This document shows, piece after piece, positions 11,178 to 23,995 of a stretch of 64,000 bases of DNA (positions are counted from its first letter, which is position 1; every line of letters starts with the position of its first letter). A program made the position numbers and the translations under genes. The notes below the pieces were generated by a model. The model saw only the letters and a program-made list of their open reading frames with translations. It had not been told where the DNA came from and did not search any database. The stretch spans positions 559,938 through 623,937 of the forward strand of contig VZSF01006618.1 in assembly GCA_013398295.1 (NCBI GenBank), in the 5' to 3' direction. Origin of the DNA: Chionis minor (taxonomy: Eukaryota > Chordata > Aves > Charadriiformes > Chionididae).

Positions 11178-14100
11178 TGCGAGACCATTGGAGACCACAA
11201 GGTTTTGCGAAGCTTGCAGATTCTACTGAGAGTACTGTGTATTTGAGTATGTGAGAGAAGGAGAGAAATGTCTTTTGGGATGAGTGAGGGAGGTCATTTG
11301 CAGACTTTTGAGCAGCAGCGGTGCTAATATCCACAAGGTCTGCCTCTCCAGAGCTATGGAAATTTACATTATTATTTTTTTCTGATGAGGTCCTTGAATA
11401 ATTAAGATAGTTAATCTCTTTCCAGGAAGCTATATGCTTTAACTACTAGTCTTCCTTAGCTTGTATTCTTTAATTGTATCCCTTATAATCATCATAGTAT
11501 ACAGCAAAAGGAGAGGCTGGAAAATACAAAGAGTCTAAGGAAGCCAATGTTTCAAACATCAGCATTTTCTCAACACTTTAAAAAGTTTAACTGGTTTTAT
11601 TTTCATAGATAAATAGTAGGATTTTTGTTTGACTTCTGCTGTGAATTTGGGAAGCTTAACTGGAAGTGTGTGGCATCCTTATTTTCTGAAATCTATAAAA
11701 TAGGGCGGTCGTGTACTTATTTTTATATCTAGATTGGGTTTTACTAGATCATTAGTTTAACCGCAACAGCAACTGCTTTGGGGGTTTGGAGAGTTGAATT
11801 CAGTGGCAGATGTAACACGTCATGGGCTGGGAGCCCAGGGGTTCTGGGCCCGGCTCGCCACGGGTGTGCAGGGAGCGCAGTGCATCCAGCCCTGCACGGG
11901 TGGCCGCCGGTACCAACGGGGAAGCAGTATCAGGTGGTTCTACAGGCAGAGGAGGGGTGGAGACTTAGGCTCTTCTTCATTCCTCGAGTAAATCCCTGCG
12001 TGATGAAACTGTCAGGTCACAGCATTAACGCAGCTCCCAGAGCTCTCCCTGCGGCAGGAGGCCAGCTGCCTCTGTGCAAACTTCACATTCCCCTATTGAT
12101 GTTATTGGGGCTCCCAGGGGAGTGAGAGGATCTGTAGGAAGCAGAGGTGACAGAGCCATGTCCTTTTCTCACTGTTCTGGGAAGTGGGTGACAAGAGACC
12201 AGCCTCTTTTTGAGGCAGGGATCTCCACAGCGGCACAAGTACCGGGGGCTGCGCTGCTGGGAAGCAGGACCGGAGCCAGGCGAGCACAGGCGCTGACAAG
12301 TCAGCATCCAGGGGCTGGGCTGGGCACCCTGAACCCTGCACTGCTCCTCAGTTCACAGGGTTGAGGAACCATACTCAGCTCTTTGAGAAAATAACTGGAA
12401 AGAATAATAATTTGGGACATACTTCCTCTTCTTTTGAAGGCTTTCTTAAGAGTTCGTGACATTAAGTTCATTTGCTTAAAAAATCCCAGATGGCAATGTT
12501 GAAATACGGTATTATTCAATGAACATTTACTATAATCTTACGTCGTTTCCATGCCTTCCCATTCCCTTTTAGCTGGTGGAGTTGTGATCGGTGTGGTGCA
12601 CTCTCAGGCCAGGTGTTGCGGGATGTGGAGAGAAAATGCAGGGAGGCTGGATTTGCTGCTTGTGTGCTACTCCACCTGCATAGTCACAGGAGCTGCTGCA
12701 GGACTGGCTGTTCCAAAAAACAGACACCTGTCTTCCCTTGTGGGCAAAATATCTGTGTCCAAACTGGATGTAAAGTAGACCCTGGTTTGCTGGACTCATT
12801 TAGTTTAATATTAAAGCAGACAGGAATGAGGGGTTTTTAACTGCATGATGTGTTTCCTTCCTGTGTATCCTTCCTTTTCTTTACCTTCCTCATTTGTCTT
12901 TCTCGTTTATGTCCAAAATCTGGTGTTTGTTTAAATGAATGAAGAGCACTCTTGATAAGGAACCTTTTATTCTGCTCATGCTGCCTTTCACCTGACTGGG
13001 GGAGGGAGAGCCAAGAAGAGCCATCTTTTGAGTGCCTCTAAGAAATTTCAGGCTGGAGTAAAAGGATGCTGTTTGTGAAAAGTAAGGTATTTGGGGTCCT
13101 TTATTTATCAAACGTGTTGTTATGCTTTTGGAAATCCGCCTTTTTCCTCAGACTTATATGCTTTACTTTTTAATAGTGTTTCATCACAGGCACATATATC
13201 ATTTAGCATGGTTTTGCCATTTAAATCTGGCCTGGGGACACCTATCCATTCTGTGTGATTGTGGCCATGTTCTTTCTGGGAACTGGCAGCAATATGTTAT
13301 ATTTTAAATGTGTTTTCTAAAATGATACGTGCTGTTAAATAAAATACTACACAGATAATGCCATTAAAAAGAATATTTTTAAAAAATTCAGCACAAGACA
13401 GCAAACACTGAACGTGATCGTGATCCAAAAGTCTGTGAAGCTTGGCTCCCATTTCTATCACTGACTGTTGTGTCTGTTCCAGATTCAACTCTGCTCTCCG
13501 CACAATGCCATGCTAGTGGCATTGTTCATGTTTCAAGTGACACAAAGGCAGAATTTGAGCCAAAAAAGTATTCCTGGAAAAGGAATTATGTTTAAGTTCC
13601 TTAGAGCTGGAAGCAGTAATGATGGTGGCGGAGTATGTTTGGAGAGGCTGTGTGATTTGTTCTCAATATGTGATACTACGTGTGACCCAAATTGAGTACT
13701 GTTAGTGGGAGAACACATTGTAGCCCTTCAATTGCTCTTCCTTTGAGTAAATTAACCAAATTGGAAGCAAACTTTGTGGAAAAACTATGTTCAGCGTAGA
13801 ACTGAGTTAAAATTTGAAGAGAGCGTATTAAATACTGAAATAGAGACATGGACCAGTAAAATTAGACTGACTACTGTATATGTGGTTCTTTTATTTTGCA
13901 GTACAACAGGATGCTTTGGGCACCTTCTGTTGACACATTAATGATTTAAGGCTCTTGTAGGTCACAAGAACTATCCCATTTAATTTTTAACTGATCATAA
14001 AATTATCAGTTTCTGGAAAGGGTGTGGTTATGGTAAAGTGAGATGTTGTTTGCATTGTTTAATCATCTCCGAAAAATGGACTAATGTGTAATTAGTAATT

Positions 14101-14756
14101 TTTAAAATGTCTTTTCTCAAAACAACAAACAAGACTTCCCATTGTGGTAAACTTAAATACAGTATGTATTCATAAAAAAACATTTATACTTCGGAACAAG
14201 AGGAGAAACAAAAATTGGTGTTTGAGCTGGCCTCTACTTCTTGTTGAACCTAATCACTGCGATTAAAAATTAATGGACAGCGTGCATGTTATCCGTGATA
14301 ATTGCTACGTGAAAAACTCTCATCTCCAACCTAACTGTGCAAAGATGTAGAAGTCAGTTTTTACTTCTGGAATTCTGTAAATTTACCAAGAATTACAGCT
14401 AAAAAGACCCTCTTAACATTATTTACCATGTTCTTCAAGCTAAACACAAGCATAAAAAGATGGATTTTCCTCTCGGTGCAGATTGTTTGAAGAAGACACT
14501 ATTTTCTAGTTAGAAGGGGGTTTTGTTTTTTCTGAAAAAGGAATGTAACCAACAGGAGAGGAAAAGATGGTATTTTTAACACAGAGGTATTAAGCAGCTT
14601 CTTTTGCTTCTCTACAGAAAACCGTAATTTTTTCCCCTCCTCATCAGGGCAGTTAAGGATAATTATTATTGTAGTTGTGGCTGAACACCCAATTGTTCCA
14701 GGCACATCAACCTAACCCTGCACAGTTTCTGTGGGATGAAAACAGAGAGGGCAGAA
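11178..14756. other. Non-coding stretch with a small GC-richer patch
   Basis: No gene recognised. About 11820-11925 is locally GC-rich with several CpGs. Overlapping open frames on both strands at 11.8-12.4 kb are stop-poor because of this composition and lack recognisable domains or mutually consistent frames. The rest is ordinary AT-rich unique sequence. Confidence 0.5.
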
Positions 14757-14890
14757 GTACTATTATTGTCATCTCCCAGGGGAATTAGGGCACTTAATCA
14801 CTCTGTAACTTGCTAGAGATCCTCAGGAAGCTTACGGCAGTGTGAAAATTCAAACCCCCTACTGTCTCAGCCCCAGAGCAGTGCTATCTG
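14757..14890 (-). mobile_element. MIR-type SINE remnant, antisense
   Basis: On the plus strand the order of blocks is the reverse complement of the MIR core and tail. It runs from 'tattattgtcatctcccagg' through 'cacttaatcactctgtaact' to 'tcaaaccccctactgtctca' and 'gtgctatct'. This matches, with many substitutions, the familiar sequence of oligo-ATT/ATCCCC, 'ttaagtgacttgcc', 'gaacccagatctcc' and 'gtgctct'. It is an ancient tRNA-derived SINE. Recognition is from memory of the consensus. Confidence 0.72.
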
Positions 14891-15554
14891 CAAACCCCTG
14901 TAGTCTGAGAATCAGCACTTTCTAATCAAGTTATTACAAATAAGAGCAAACATTTTATAAAGTAAGATAAAAAGCAGCTAAATTCCAATACTCAACAGCT
15001 TGATAATGTTGAAAATAGGTGCCAGTTTCCAAGTATGGAGTGGCACCTGATCTGCTGTCGAAGCAATCCTTCCTCACAAATCTGTCACTTCAATCAAAAT
15101 CTAATCAAAATACCCAGTATGCTACTGAAAAGGTGAGTATGAGCCACAGAACCAAAGAACTTGACTCTTCATTGTGTTATGTCAGTACTTACACCTATAT
15201 ATGAACTAAACATAATGTCCTAGCAGAGCAAAAATGGAGGCAATTGATACCCAGTGCAACCATGTGTGTAAATGGCTAGAAAATGGGAACTACCATTTTG
15301 CAGAAATTCTCCACATTTCAAACTGTGTATTTGTCCCGAACTGAAGCAAACTGGTCTTTCTTGTGAAGGCAAAAGTTTGGAAAAGACTGGCCTAGAATGA
15401 TTGAATTGATTTGAAAAGTGATAGTATAAAATCTTATACATGTTGTGGTAAATGTAATACACAATAGTATGATATGTTATTTAGGACAGGATAAAAATCA
15501 AAGAGTATTTTTACCTTTAAAACCACATCATCACTTCATCGAAGCAACTTAGCT

Positions 15555-15581
15555 GATCAGAATGATTCTATCATTCTGATC
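15555..15581. repeat. Perfect 11-bp inverted repeat, 5-nt loop
   Basis: GATCAGAATGA (15555-15565) is followed by loop TTCTA and the exact reverse complement at 15571-15581. The hairpin is stable on paper but too short for a canonical microRNA precursor, and no U-tract follows. Confidence 0.9.
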
Positions 15582-15878
15582 TGTATGAAGATCACTAATG
15601 AGAATTTCCCTTTTAGTGTTTCAGTGCATGTGAAATACTCGATTTGTTTAAATAGCATATGGCTGTAGCATAAAAATATGAATTTTGAATAATTCCCTTG
15701 GATCAATAACATCCTTTTTTAAAGGTCCTTTATACTTTCCTGACTCCTGCGAATAGCTTGACAAGTATCCTTGCTGTATCACCTTTTGCAGTGTGAAAGC
15801 CAACTTCTCAGTATGTTGTAGCGGTGTTTACAAATTTATTTTTCCAAAAACTGTGAATCTAGATCAACTTGCAATTTT

Positions 15879-15906
15879 CAAACACTCCACTGATTTGGAG
15901 TGTTTG
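15879..15906. repeat. Perfect 11-bp inverted repeat, 6-nt loop
   Basis: CAAACACTCCA (15879-15889), loop CTGATT, then the exact reverse complement at 15896-15906. It lies about 300 bp from the other 11-bp hairpin; the arms of the two are unrelated. Confidence 0.9.
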
Positions 15907-15989
15907 CATTGGAGCCAAAACTTGGGGTTTGGTCCAAATTTCAGAGCATCAGATCCACCCGGGATTCACAGATTGGCACGTTCAGCAGG

Positions 15990-16258
15990 CATTTCGAAGT
16001 GCCTCCATTGTGGGGCTGGAAGAGCGCCTGGGTGGACACTGGGGCAGGAGCCTCCAGCTCCTCCTGTCCCTGCCCTCGCATCCGTGAGAGCTCTGTGCTG
16101 CGGCGCCGTGGCTGGCGGAAAAGACGCTTCTGCTGGACTTTTTCTCTCTGCCCCTTCACTACATGTCACAGGGGGTGGAGGGCCCAGAGAAACATTATGG
16201 CCACTGCCTGAAAAACAAGGGGGAGCGCTGCTGGGACAGAGGGTGGGAGGACAAGGCT
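15990..16258. other. GC-richer patch, weak CpG cluster
   Basis: A local GC-rich block with a handful of CpGs, densest around 16075-16130. Overlapping open frames of 67-155 codons occur on both strands without a recognisable domain. It is far weaker than the island at 7.5-8.2 kb and could be an orphan CpG island, an enhancer or simple composition drift. Confidence 0.35.
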
Positions 16259-16640
16259 AATTAGTGGGGCTGACTAGCCCCTTGGAGCCGTATTCTTTCC
16301 CAGTTAATGAAGGCCTAGAAGACCTAGTTATTCATGCTAATTTAGGTTGCTAATGGTCCAAAGAATGGGGACGTGTGTCTGTATGATTACATATGATTTA
16401 AAAGTCTAATTTAGGTGCCTGCTTGCTTTACTTAAATCCTGGGCAGAGCACACTGCCGTCCCTATTGGTAGGTGATTATCTCAGTGCTCTCGGACAGGCT
16501 GGCCAGGCCAGGGTGTGCCTTTGACACTCCGCATTCATAGCTTTTCAATGCATGTTTTGGGGGCTGGGTTGTTTATCCAGACATTGACTGTTTTTCAAAA
16601 AAAAGTAAAACTAGTTCCTAGGCAACCTTAATGAACGGTA
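16255..16640. promoter_or_regulatory. Possible homeodomain-bound regulatory block
   Basis: Starts with a palindromic CTAATTAG (16257-16264) and contains several more TAAT-core words, plus AGGCAAC, a half-site of the RFX type, at 16620-16626. It has no simple repeats or recognised transposon. The mixture resembles developmental enhancers, but motifs of this size occur often by chance. Confidence 0.3.
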
Positions 16641-18893
16641 AGAACACGTTTGTTTGTTCATCATTTAGACAACTTTAGCTTGTTTACTGTGATGTTTGGT
16701 TTATTGCAATGTGCTGGCTTAGCTTATTAACAGTGAACTATGTAACTGGGGAAATGAGAACAACAAACCACCAGAGGATCCCAGCATGGTTATCAGGCTT
16801 TATTTCTTTAAAGTGTTTTTGTTGAAGAGGTTTATATTGGTAAGTTTTTAACACCAAAGAATAGCAGCATTTGGAATGCTCTGATCTTTAGAAAATATGA
16901 CTTACAGAAAGTGAATGACAGTTTCCTAAAGCCTCTCTTAGTGTACCTACAAAGAAACATAAAACTGTGTACACATGTAAACATGTCTTTACATACTTAC
17001 CTATGTTCTCTGTATACTTCCACAAGCATATGTAAAAAAGCGTGCTGGGTGTTCTAATTGTCATTCAAAATCTTTTCCTCCAAAGTACAGATCTCTGTTT
17101 TTGATGTGGTTGCCCTTTATAGCAGGAGCTTGGATTACTAGGCTTGGGTGGACAATTCTGGTCATAATGACTGATGTGCTTAATTTTTTCCTTTGAAACA
17201 TACATACAGGGTCAGGATCACTCTGTGTTATGTAGTCAGCAATCATTAGATGTTGAAATCATTTAATGGGTGATGTCAACATGTTGAAATGTTGCTGAAG
17301 TCAAAATACTATCACAAAAACATAGAAATCCTTTTAGAAATATACTGGATTAAATATATGTGCTTCCAGTGGGTAATCAGGGAATGAGGCTGTATTTATG
17401 AGCACATCTAATCATTTAGGCCAATTTTCAGAAGAGTCTGGAATACAACGTGTTTCTGCCATTCCCAGTTTAAATTCAGCCCAGGGTGTGTTTTCCAGAA
17501 CAATTTGCAAGGATTTGGATACCTGTTTTCCGAAGACCTGACGCAGCCCAGCTGGAACAGTGTTGTGTCACTGGGGGAATGTAGAGTGCTTTGAACCATT
17601 GGTGTAAAACATGCTTACCATCTCCCTGCTGTGGCATGTAACTCTAAACATAAGCACATACAAATCTTGGTGAATTGATACTAGCCTATAAACTTCTGTT
17701 TAAAAGTGCCACGTACATGTCTTTGTTCATATTTCAATAAACTGTAGGGATGAAGATTCTGCAAGTTTTTCAAGAACTGTTATTTCTTTTTCAGTATTTG
17801 GGCTTTTAGCTTTGAGCACAGGGTTATAACCACAAGAGATTTACTTCAACTTTAGGGCAAGTTGACTGGAAACAATGTCTGTTCTGGTTTAACTACATTA
17901 AGCCAAAAAAAGGGAATCCATACAGGAAAGTGTAGCTATGTGGTATAATAACTATTTATCAATTCACAGAATCAGCAACATTCTTGGTAATTTGCCTTGT
18001 ATCTGAGCAACGTGAAATCATAACAGTTTATTTTGTTCTGATTTTTTTAGAGCAAAAACATGCCATTCTTTCTCTCACAGAACTGTATTTTGTTTTCTAG
18101 TTTTCCTACTTATTTCTATAGGCCTGTTCAAGCAAAAAGCTAGTTCTAATTTGGAGTGAAGTGGAAGAACCTGGTACCAAGAAGATAAGCTTGTACTTAG
18201 CCAGAAGTTACAGCTGTAGTGAACTCTCCAGAATTGTATGTGGAGAAGCTGGCAGCACAAGAGCTACATGAGGCATCTGACAGGTCTCACGTTCACTGCA
18301 AGCTTTGAGACTTACGAGAATCCAGAATTCAAGAAAGTCACAGAGATGGGAGGAGGAACATTTGTTGCCTTACCAAAAAGTATGTGTAAAATGGGTTTCA
18401 AACTATGAAAATCTTGGGCCAGACTGCGTCAGTTGTGTTGCAATTTAGGGTGTGAGTCTGCATCTCTGTATAGCACCCCAGGAGAGATTTTCATAGCTGG
18501 GGAAAGAAACTTGCCACGTTGCTCCTGTGTTCTTCCTGCTCTGTCTGAAGCAGGGATGAAACAGGAATGATCAGTGCTGGTTGTAGGTTACTTCAGAAGC
18601 TGGAGTCCCATAGAAGTCAGCCCCTGGATGTTAGAGGACAATGTTGCTCTTGGGCGGGCTGCTCTGAGGCAAAGTAGGACCTGGCTGTGCATTCCTCAAA
18701 TGTTCATCCATAGGCGTCTTCATAGGAGGCCTTCTGCAACCAGCTGTAAAGGATATTCCACCTTTTAGCAGTGATCATGTCCCATCTCTTTTGTTGCCTT
18801 TTCTTCTTTTCTCTTCACTCTGTCTGCTTTTTCTTCCTCATGATTTTGCTGCCTTAGCGCCCCTGACTCTTTCTTCCCTGAGGGAGCTCTTAC
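16641..18893. other. Non-coding stretch
   Basis: AT-rich unique sequence; no gene, RNA gene or recognisable transposon. Open frames stay below about 65 codons. At its right end (18780-18893) the plus strand is pyrimidine-rich, so the minus strand is strongly purine-rich; see the candidate exon at 18894-18945. Confidence 0.5.
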
Positions 18894-18945
18894 AGGATTT
18901 GTCAGCCTCTGCACGTTGCTTTGGGATCTCTTCTGCTTGTGTGCT
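18894..18945 (-). other. Candidate minus-strand exon, function unknown
   Basis: On the minus strand a strong acceptor (pyrimidine tract ending TTCAG at 18946-18947) opens a 52-nt block. One frame stays open and reads a highly charged peptide starting STQAEEIPKQRAEADKS. A usable donor, CCT|GTAAGA, follows. If unspliced, the same frame continues about 18 codons to a stop. The purine-rich minus strand beyond it resembles splice-enhancer sequence. I do not recognise the peptide, and chance exon-like blocks are common in 64 kb. Confidence 0.15.
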
Positions 18946-21900
18946 CTGAAGACAGTAAAAGCATAGGGTTGGTCTATTTGTTTTTAAAAGCTAATTCAAA
19001 AGAGCATTAGCATTGTAGAAAAGCCTGCAATGATCAGGAAATTAAAGTAAAGGAAGAATATCAATTCACAAGCAGATATTTTGCCTGCTTCCATGCATTC
19101 TCAATTAAAAAACCCTTGGTATTCTTTTATTTTATTCTTTTCATACCCCAGCATTCAGGTCTGTGACTCTAACACGAATTTTTGAAGTGCTTATCAGTTC
19201 CTTTTGTATTATTGCTGAGAAAAGAGAGTAGATGAATCCCAAAACTTAATATAGGGCAGATCAGGTTGAAAATTGGTACCCAAATACCAATGTCAGGTGT
19301 CTTTGAATTGCCCCTAGATTATTAAATTAGGGTAAATGAAAAGAAAACAGCGTGGGTTGTTTCAGTTAAGTGGCAATATGTCATCTTGGAGATATGGTCT
19401 CTCTGCTGTAGACAGATCAGAGAGGTCATGTGAGCAAAATAAGACGACGCAAGTCCTTTTTAGCATGTTTCCTCCTCTTTTTAGTGATATGTGTCTATAG
19501 GTTGTTGGTAGTGGAGAAACTTACAGTATAAACAAGAGTTCAGCTAAGTGCAGTAGGATGTTGATAATAGGAACTCATAGTAAGAATTTAGGATATCTTT
19601 TTACTCATGGAGACGGAACAGACAGTACTGATTAAGAGGCTCTGCAAATCAGAAATAATAATTTTTTGTTTCCTTGGCCTTTTTTCTATTTTACTTTGCT
19701 GAAATCTCACCAATGCTTATGATATTCTGTCCCCAGTATCTCCAAGATTTGTTTTGAGCCTTTCTTGGGAGACACTTGTTAAAATAGCCAGTGCTTGCAA
19801 ATACATTTGAATGACATTGAATATTTTCTGATCAGTAACTTGTTTTTTGTTTGGGTTTGGGGTTTTTGGTTTGTTGTTATTTTGGGGTTTGTTTTTTTTT
19901 GGGGGGGGGGATTTGGATGGCTTTGTTTTGTTTTGGGGATTTTTTTTTTTACATTCCTCTATTACCTAAAATATTGCTTGGAAGAAACCAATATGCTCTG
20001 AGGGAAGCTCTTAATTCTGTTTAGCTTGAGTAAAAGTGATATCATGAGATTTAATTGGCCTCACCAGTGAGTGTCATAAGTCAGAATTGAAATTCTGCTG
20101 CAGGCAAAACTGAATTTAGTAGAACAAAATTGGCAGAAACAAATTGCAACAGGATTTTATTTAAAATGTTATTTTATTAAAAAAGTGGTGAAATTGGTCA
20201 AGAATAAAATATAAATGAAAAAAGAACTAATCAGAAAACCAAAACATTTCTAGAAAGAATATTTGCCTGTTCAGACACCCAAATTCTATCAATGTGTAAT
20301 TCTCATGTCTTTAAACGCGAAGGTTTTATGAACACTCCATGTTCCTTCTTCTTATGGCATGACTCTGTGGAAAAAAGGTGTGAACCACTACCTGATATAT
20401 TTCATGCTGTTCTATAATTGTCTCTGGGATGCCTGTAGTTTTTGACAGGAGCTCACTAATTTGTTTTTGTCCATTTTACATGCTACTTTATACAGAATGT
20501 GGGAGGTTCCTGTAGTATTATGTTTTTTAATGTGCCTCAACTTACTAGTTTGCTGGCAACTATTTGGTTTAGAGACCTATAGTGCCAGAGCTACACGTTA
20601 ACCCAATGGGGTAAGTGTGAACAAAGACCCGAGATAGCTCAGTTATCGCATCCAGATGGCAATTCACATGGCAGCTTTTGTTTGGAGCCTTTCACAAGCT
20701 GAAGAACTGCTTACAAATCCAGAGGAATAAATCAGTTCAGCTCTGATACCATGAGAGGACACAGAGATGGCAATGGGTGAACAAAAACGTTTCATCTGAA
20801 ATGCATAAATGTTTACAGGAAGGGTTGGGAAGATGATGCCTAGGAGGAGTCAACATCATGCACCCAGAGAGGGCAGGCTCACTCTTCCAACCCCATGACT
20901 AGGTAAGTAGACTAAGAAAAGCTAACAGTTTCTAAGAGTCATGGCTAGGATTTCTACAATGTTTGAGCCTGACTACTAAAACTCTCATTTTGGGGGAGCT
21001 GAATGCTCAAATTCTGTCATTAGTTATCAGAGACTGGAGTGTATATGAGGTATGGTATCATACCACACGAAGAGTCGCAGGGAATTGAATGGCTGGATGA
21101 GATGGCTTTCTTTTGAAAGGGACAAAACACTGTGTTCTGAATGCTTAAAATGTACTAGACCAGATTGCTTCATGTTATTTTGTGGAAAATAGGAATGGAA
21201 ATGATGGGAGTCCAAGGAAGTAGCCGATGTAGCTGTGGAAAGATGGGAGAGGGGGCTAAGTTCTGATAAGCTCACCTAGATGGATCCACATGCCTCACTT
21301 TAGGAGAAAATAGATGGAAAGGAAAACAAGAGCAGAACTTGGTGAGGGCCTGCTCTGATAGTGAAAATAAGCGGAAGCAGAAATCAGTCATAACTAGGAT
21401 TCATTAAAGAGAGTAACTTTTGTCAGCTGCAGTAAAATGGAAGAATCTCTTCAGGGTTAGATTCTCCAGCTCATGAGGGGCTTGAATGGGCTGAATGCCA
21501 GCTGCATGATGAGAACCTACTGCTGCAAAAGGTGGCTGATAGAGAGAAGCAACGACTTAGAGGTCAAACAACTGAAAAAAACCCAGGCTTTGTAAGAGGC
21601 GAGCATATGAAATGCCAATTCTAGAGTTGGGGAATACAGAAACTTTAAAAAAAAAGTACAAAATGCAGCTGGCTGGAGGAAATGTAACCACGTATCTGAC
21701 GTCAAAAAGGTTTGATATTGCTCATGGTGTGTGTGGAAAACCACTCCCTTAGCAAGGCATTCAGTCATTCAGACTTGGGGTTGACCTGCAGAAATATAGT
21801 GAAACTCTTTCCTTAAAGACAATCAATACAAGAAAAGCATTCAGATAGTGCGCAAGCACTTGGAGAAAAATCCAGAGAAGAAATGTGGAAATGAATGAAA

Positions 21901-23402
21901 TTGTTGTGGTCACTAATGTGGTGTTTTTAAGAAGTAATTGCATTAAAACCATTATATGCCTGGAAACTTAAAAGGTTGCTAGTGATTAAGTACATAAATT
22001 GCAGTTGTGTTTCCCAAAGTTAGCCCAAGAGGGAGTGGCAAAACACCAATTTTCTAGGATAGATAGTAAATTGATGCACATTTGAAAGATAGAAATGTCA
22101 GGAAAAGGACTGGTAACTTGTCAGGAGTCCTGAGAATACAGTAAGAAGGTGGTAAGAAAATGCATTTTCTATCAGCCTTTTTAGGCAGCACACACTCTAC
22201 CTGCGTAGTGATAACCAAGTGACTGAGGTCTTGAAATGTAGCAAATACAACTTGATACCAAGTACAGACCTTGCTATCAGAGGCAGCTGGATTGTATATT
22301 CTTTTAGACAGGCTAGTTGTATTCCTTTGTAAATGGCTGGGGGTTTTGCTGTACTGATGATCTGTGAGGTAAAATGCTTTGTACAGCAGCACCTCTCTTC
22401 CCTACAGCAATGCTACCTCTGGTTTGTATTTAGAGTCCAGAAGAGAGGCCCTGGCCAGTGCATGTAGGTTCATACTCTCCATTTGAATTTAGGAGCTGTA
22501 TCAAGATATAATGACTGATGTACTCTGTGAGTGCTGAGGTTGGTCACCACCTGTTTGGAATAAAATATAAGCATTGTTGCTATTTTAGCGTCAGTATTCC
22601 TTCAACTGCTGTCCTATCCTGCTTCCTAAAATTTGCCAACAATTTTGATAGGTCCAGGAATTGCCGCCTCCTCCTCTTAAGTCTTTCACCTCTTTTAGCA
22701 CTCGCTTTTCTCTTTGCAGTAATGGTAGTCATCGGCATTCAGGTAAGCATGAGAGCATGGATGGCAATATTCAGCCAGTCTTTGGTTTGTCTGGATCTCT
22801 TACGTAGGCTACAAACAGATTCTAAAGTAGACCAAAGTTAATACATTAAATTTTGTTTCTAAGCAAGCCTGCTTTATAATGATTACTGAAAAGCCTGAAC
22901 AAGTCAGGGTTTGGTCAGCAGATATTTATGCAAAGCATTTACGATGTGAGACTTGCCATAAGGCAGACACTACTGCAGTCAGTCCCCTCCTTTCATTTTG
23001 GACAAATCTAAACATCTAAAACGCTGGTTTTGCTGACTAAAATTTACAGTCAAGTTTATCTTCCTTGTATTCTCTCATGTTGATAAGTGTTGTATAATCA
23101 CCCATGGTTTGTTTGCTTCCACTCCCTGTTTCCCCTCATGTACACATGGAGTGGAAAGTGTCTTCTGAAGGTCTTCACATACTGTTTAAAACTTCTGTTA
23201 GTTAATTAAAATGCTCTAGTTCTGCTGCACAAAATCTTGTTGAGGTTGGTTTTGCATCCCTCGATTACAGAATTATGATACTAGTCCTGAAACTTTCCTT
23301 TTGTGAAGTTTCCCTTTTTATTTTTGTAGATGAGGACTTGGTGGCTTCTGGCTCAAGACAGCCAAAGTGCGTATTTTGTTATTTTCTGGGGCTCAGAGGT
23401 CT
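18946..23402. other. Non-coding stretch
   Basis: No gene recognised; the longest open frames, about 107-112 codons at 22.05-22.84 kb, have no domain or codon pattern I trust. It contains a T/G tract at 19841-19950, listed separately. Confidence 0.5.
19841..19950 (+). repeat. T/G-only low-complexity tract
   Basis: About 110 bp composed almost entirely of T and G on the plus strand, including a G10 run and T runs of up to ten. The open frame through it gives a Phe/Gly/Trp-rich peptide that is simply the repeat translated. The strand is quadruplex-prone. Confidence 0.9.
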
Positions 23403-23448
23403 TACCCAAAGTCCACTGACATTAACAAAAAGTCTTCCTTTAACTTTG
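23403..23448. repeat. Ancient dispersed motif (GACTTCAATGG-type)
   Basis: The words 'agtccactgacattaac' and 'aaaagtcttcctttaac' resemble diverged copies of a short near-palindromic motif (around CATTGACTTCAATGG) that I remember as frequent in archosaur and turtle DNA. I cannot assign a named family. Similar words occur at 36.8 and 62.4 kb. Confidence 0.35.
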
Positions 23449-23892
23449 CATCACATAAATCCTTGTGTCCTAAAGGGCATATCTGTAACAAACTAAGATG
23501 GATACAGCAACAGTTTGCAGATAGAAATTATGTGAACTAATGTGGAAAGAGACGTTAACAATGTGATTAATGTGATCTGTGTTATCAGCCGTTATTTCAG
23601 CAATGGTAAGTGGCCGATTAAATTCTCAGTGGAATTTTCCTTTCTTCTTTCAGGCAGTGCTTGCAGCATGTGCATCCCCTCTCTAAAGGGGATGTTTCAA
23701 TCAATTCATGTCACAGTTCTTAGCAACAAAACCATGATTCTTTTTATCAAATTTTATGCCAAGTAATGTTTCTATTAAAAGGGAATAGTAGAAAGAAATT
23801 GGTAGAAGACTGCCCCCCCCCAATTCTTCCTGAAGAAATTTGTGAGCAGCAATAACAACTCTTTTCCTACTCTTACTTTGTCTAAGATATTG

Positions 23893-23995
23893 AAGTACTT
23901 TACAGATGTTAATTAGGCTTTACAACAGACCTGAAAGTAGGACAAAAATTGTTTTGTTCACTTCTGAAACACAGCAAGTTCCGAGTGGAAAGCTA
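23893..23995 (-). mobile_element. MIR-type SINE remnant, antisense
   Basis: The plus strand reads 'gtactttacagatgttaatt', then 'ctttacaacagacctgaaag' and 'ttcacttctgaaacacagc'. This parallels the reverse complement of the MIR-family 3' region: a 'ctttacaaacatta' start, 'cctcacaaca', then 'gaggcacag'. It is strongly diverged. Confidence 0.5.

Noticed and set aside
13430..13500. MIR-like words 'tatcactgactgttgtgtct'
   Set aside because: Only one core word matches; the expected head and tail do not follow.
17881..17900. TGTTCTGGTTTAA resembling an LTR end
   Set aside because: Similarity stops after 13 bp, with no second end or target duplication.
22720..22742. Possible 23-nt microexon (TTTGCAG before, GTAAGC after) on the plus strand
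   Set aside because: Too short to judge without transcript data; good acceptor and donor pairs arise often in 64 kb.
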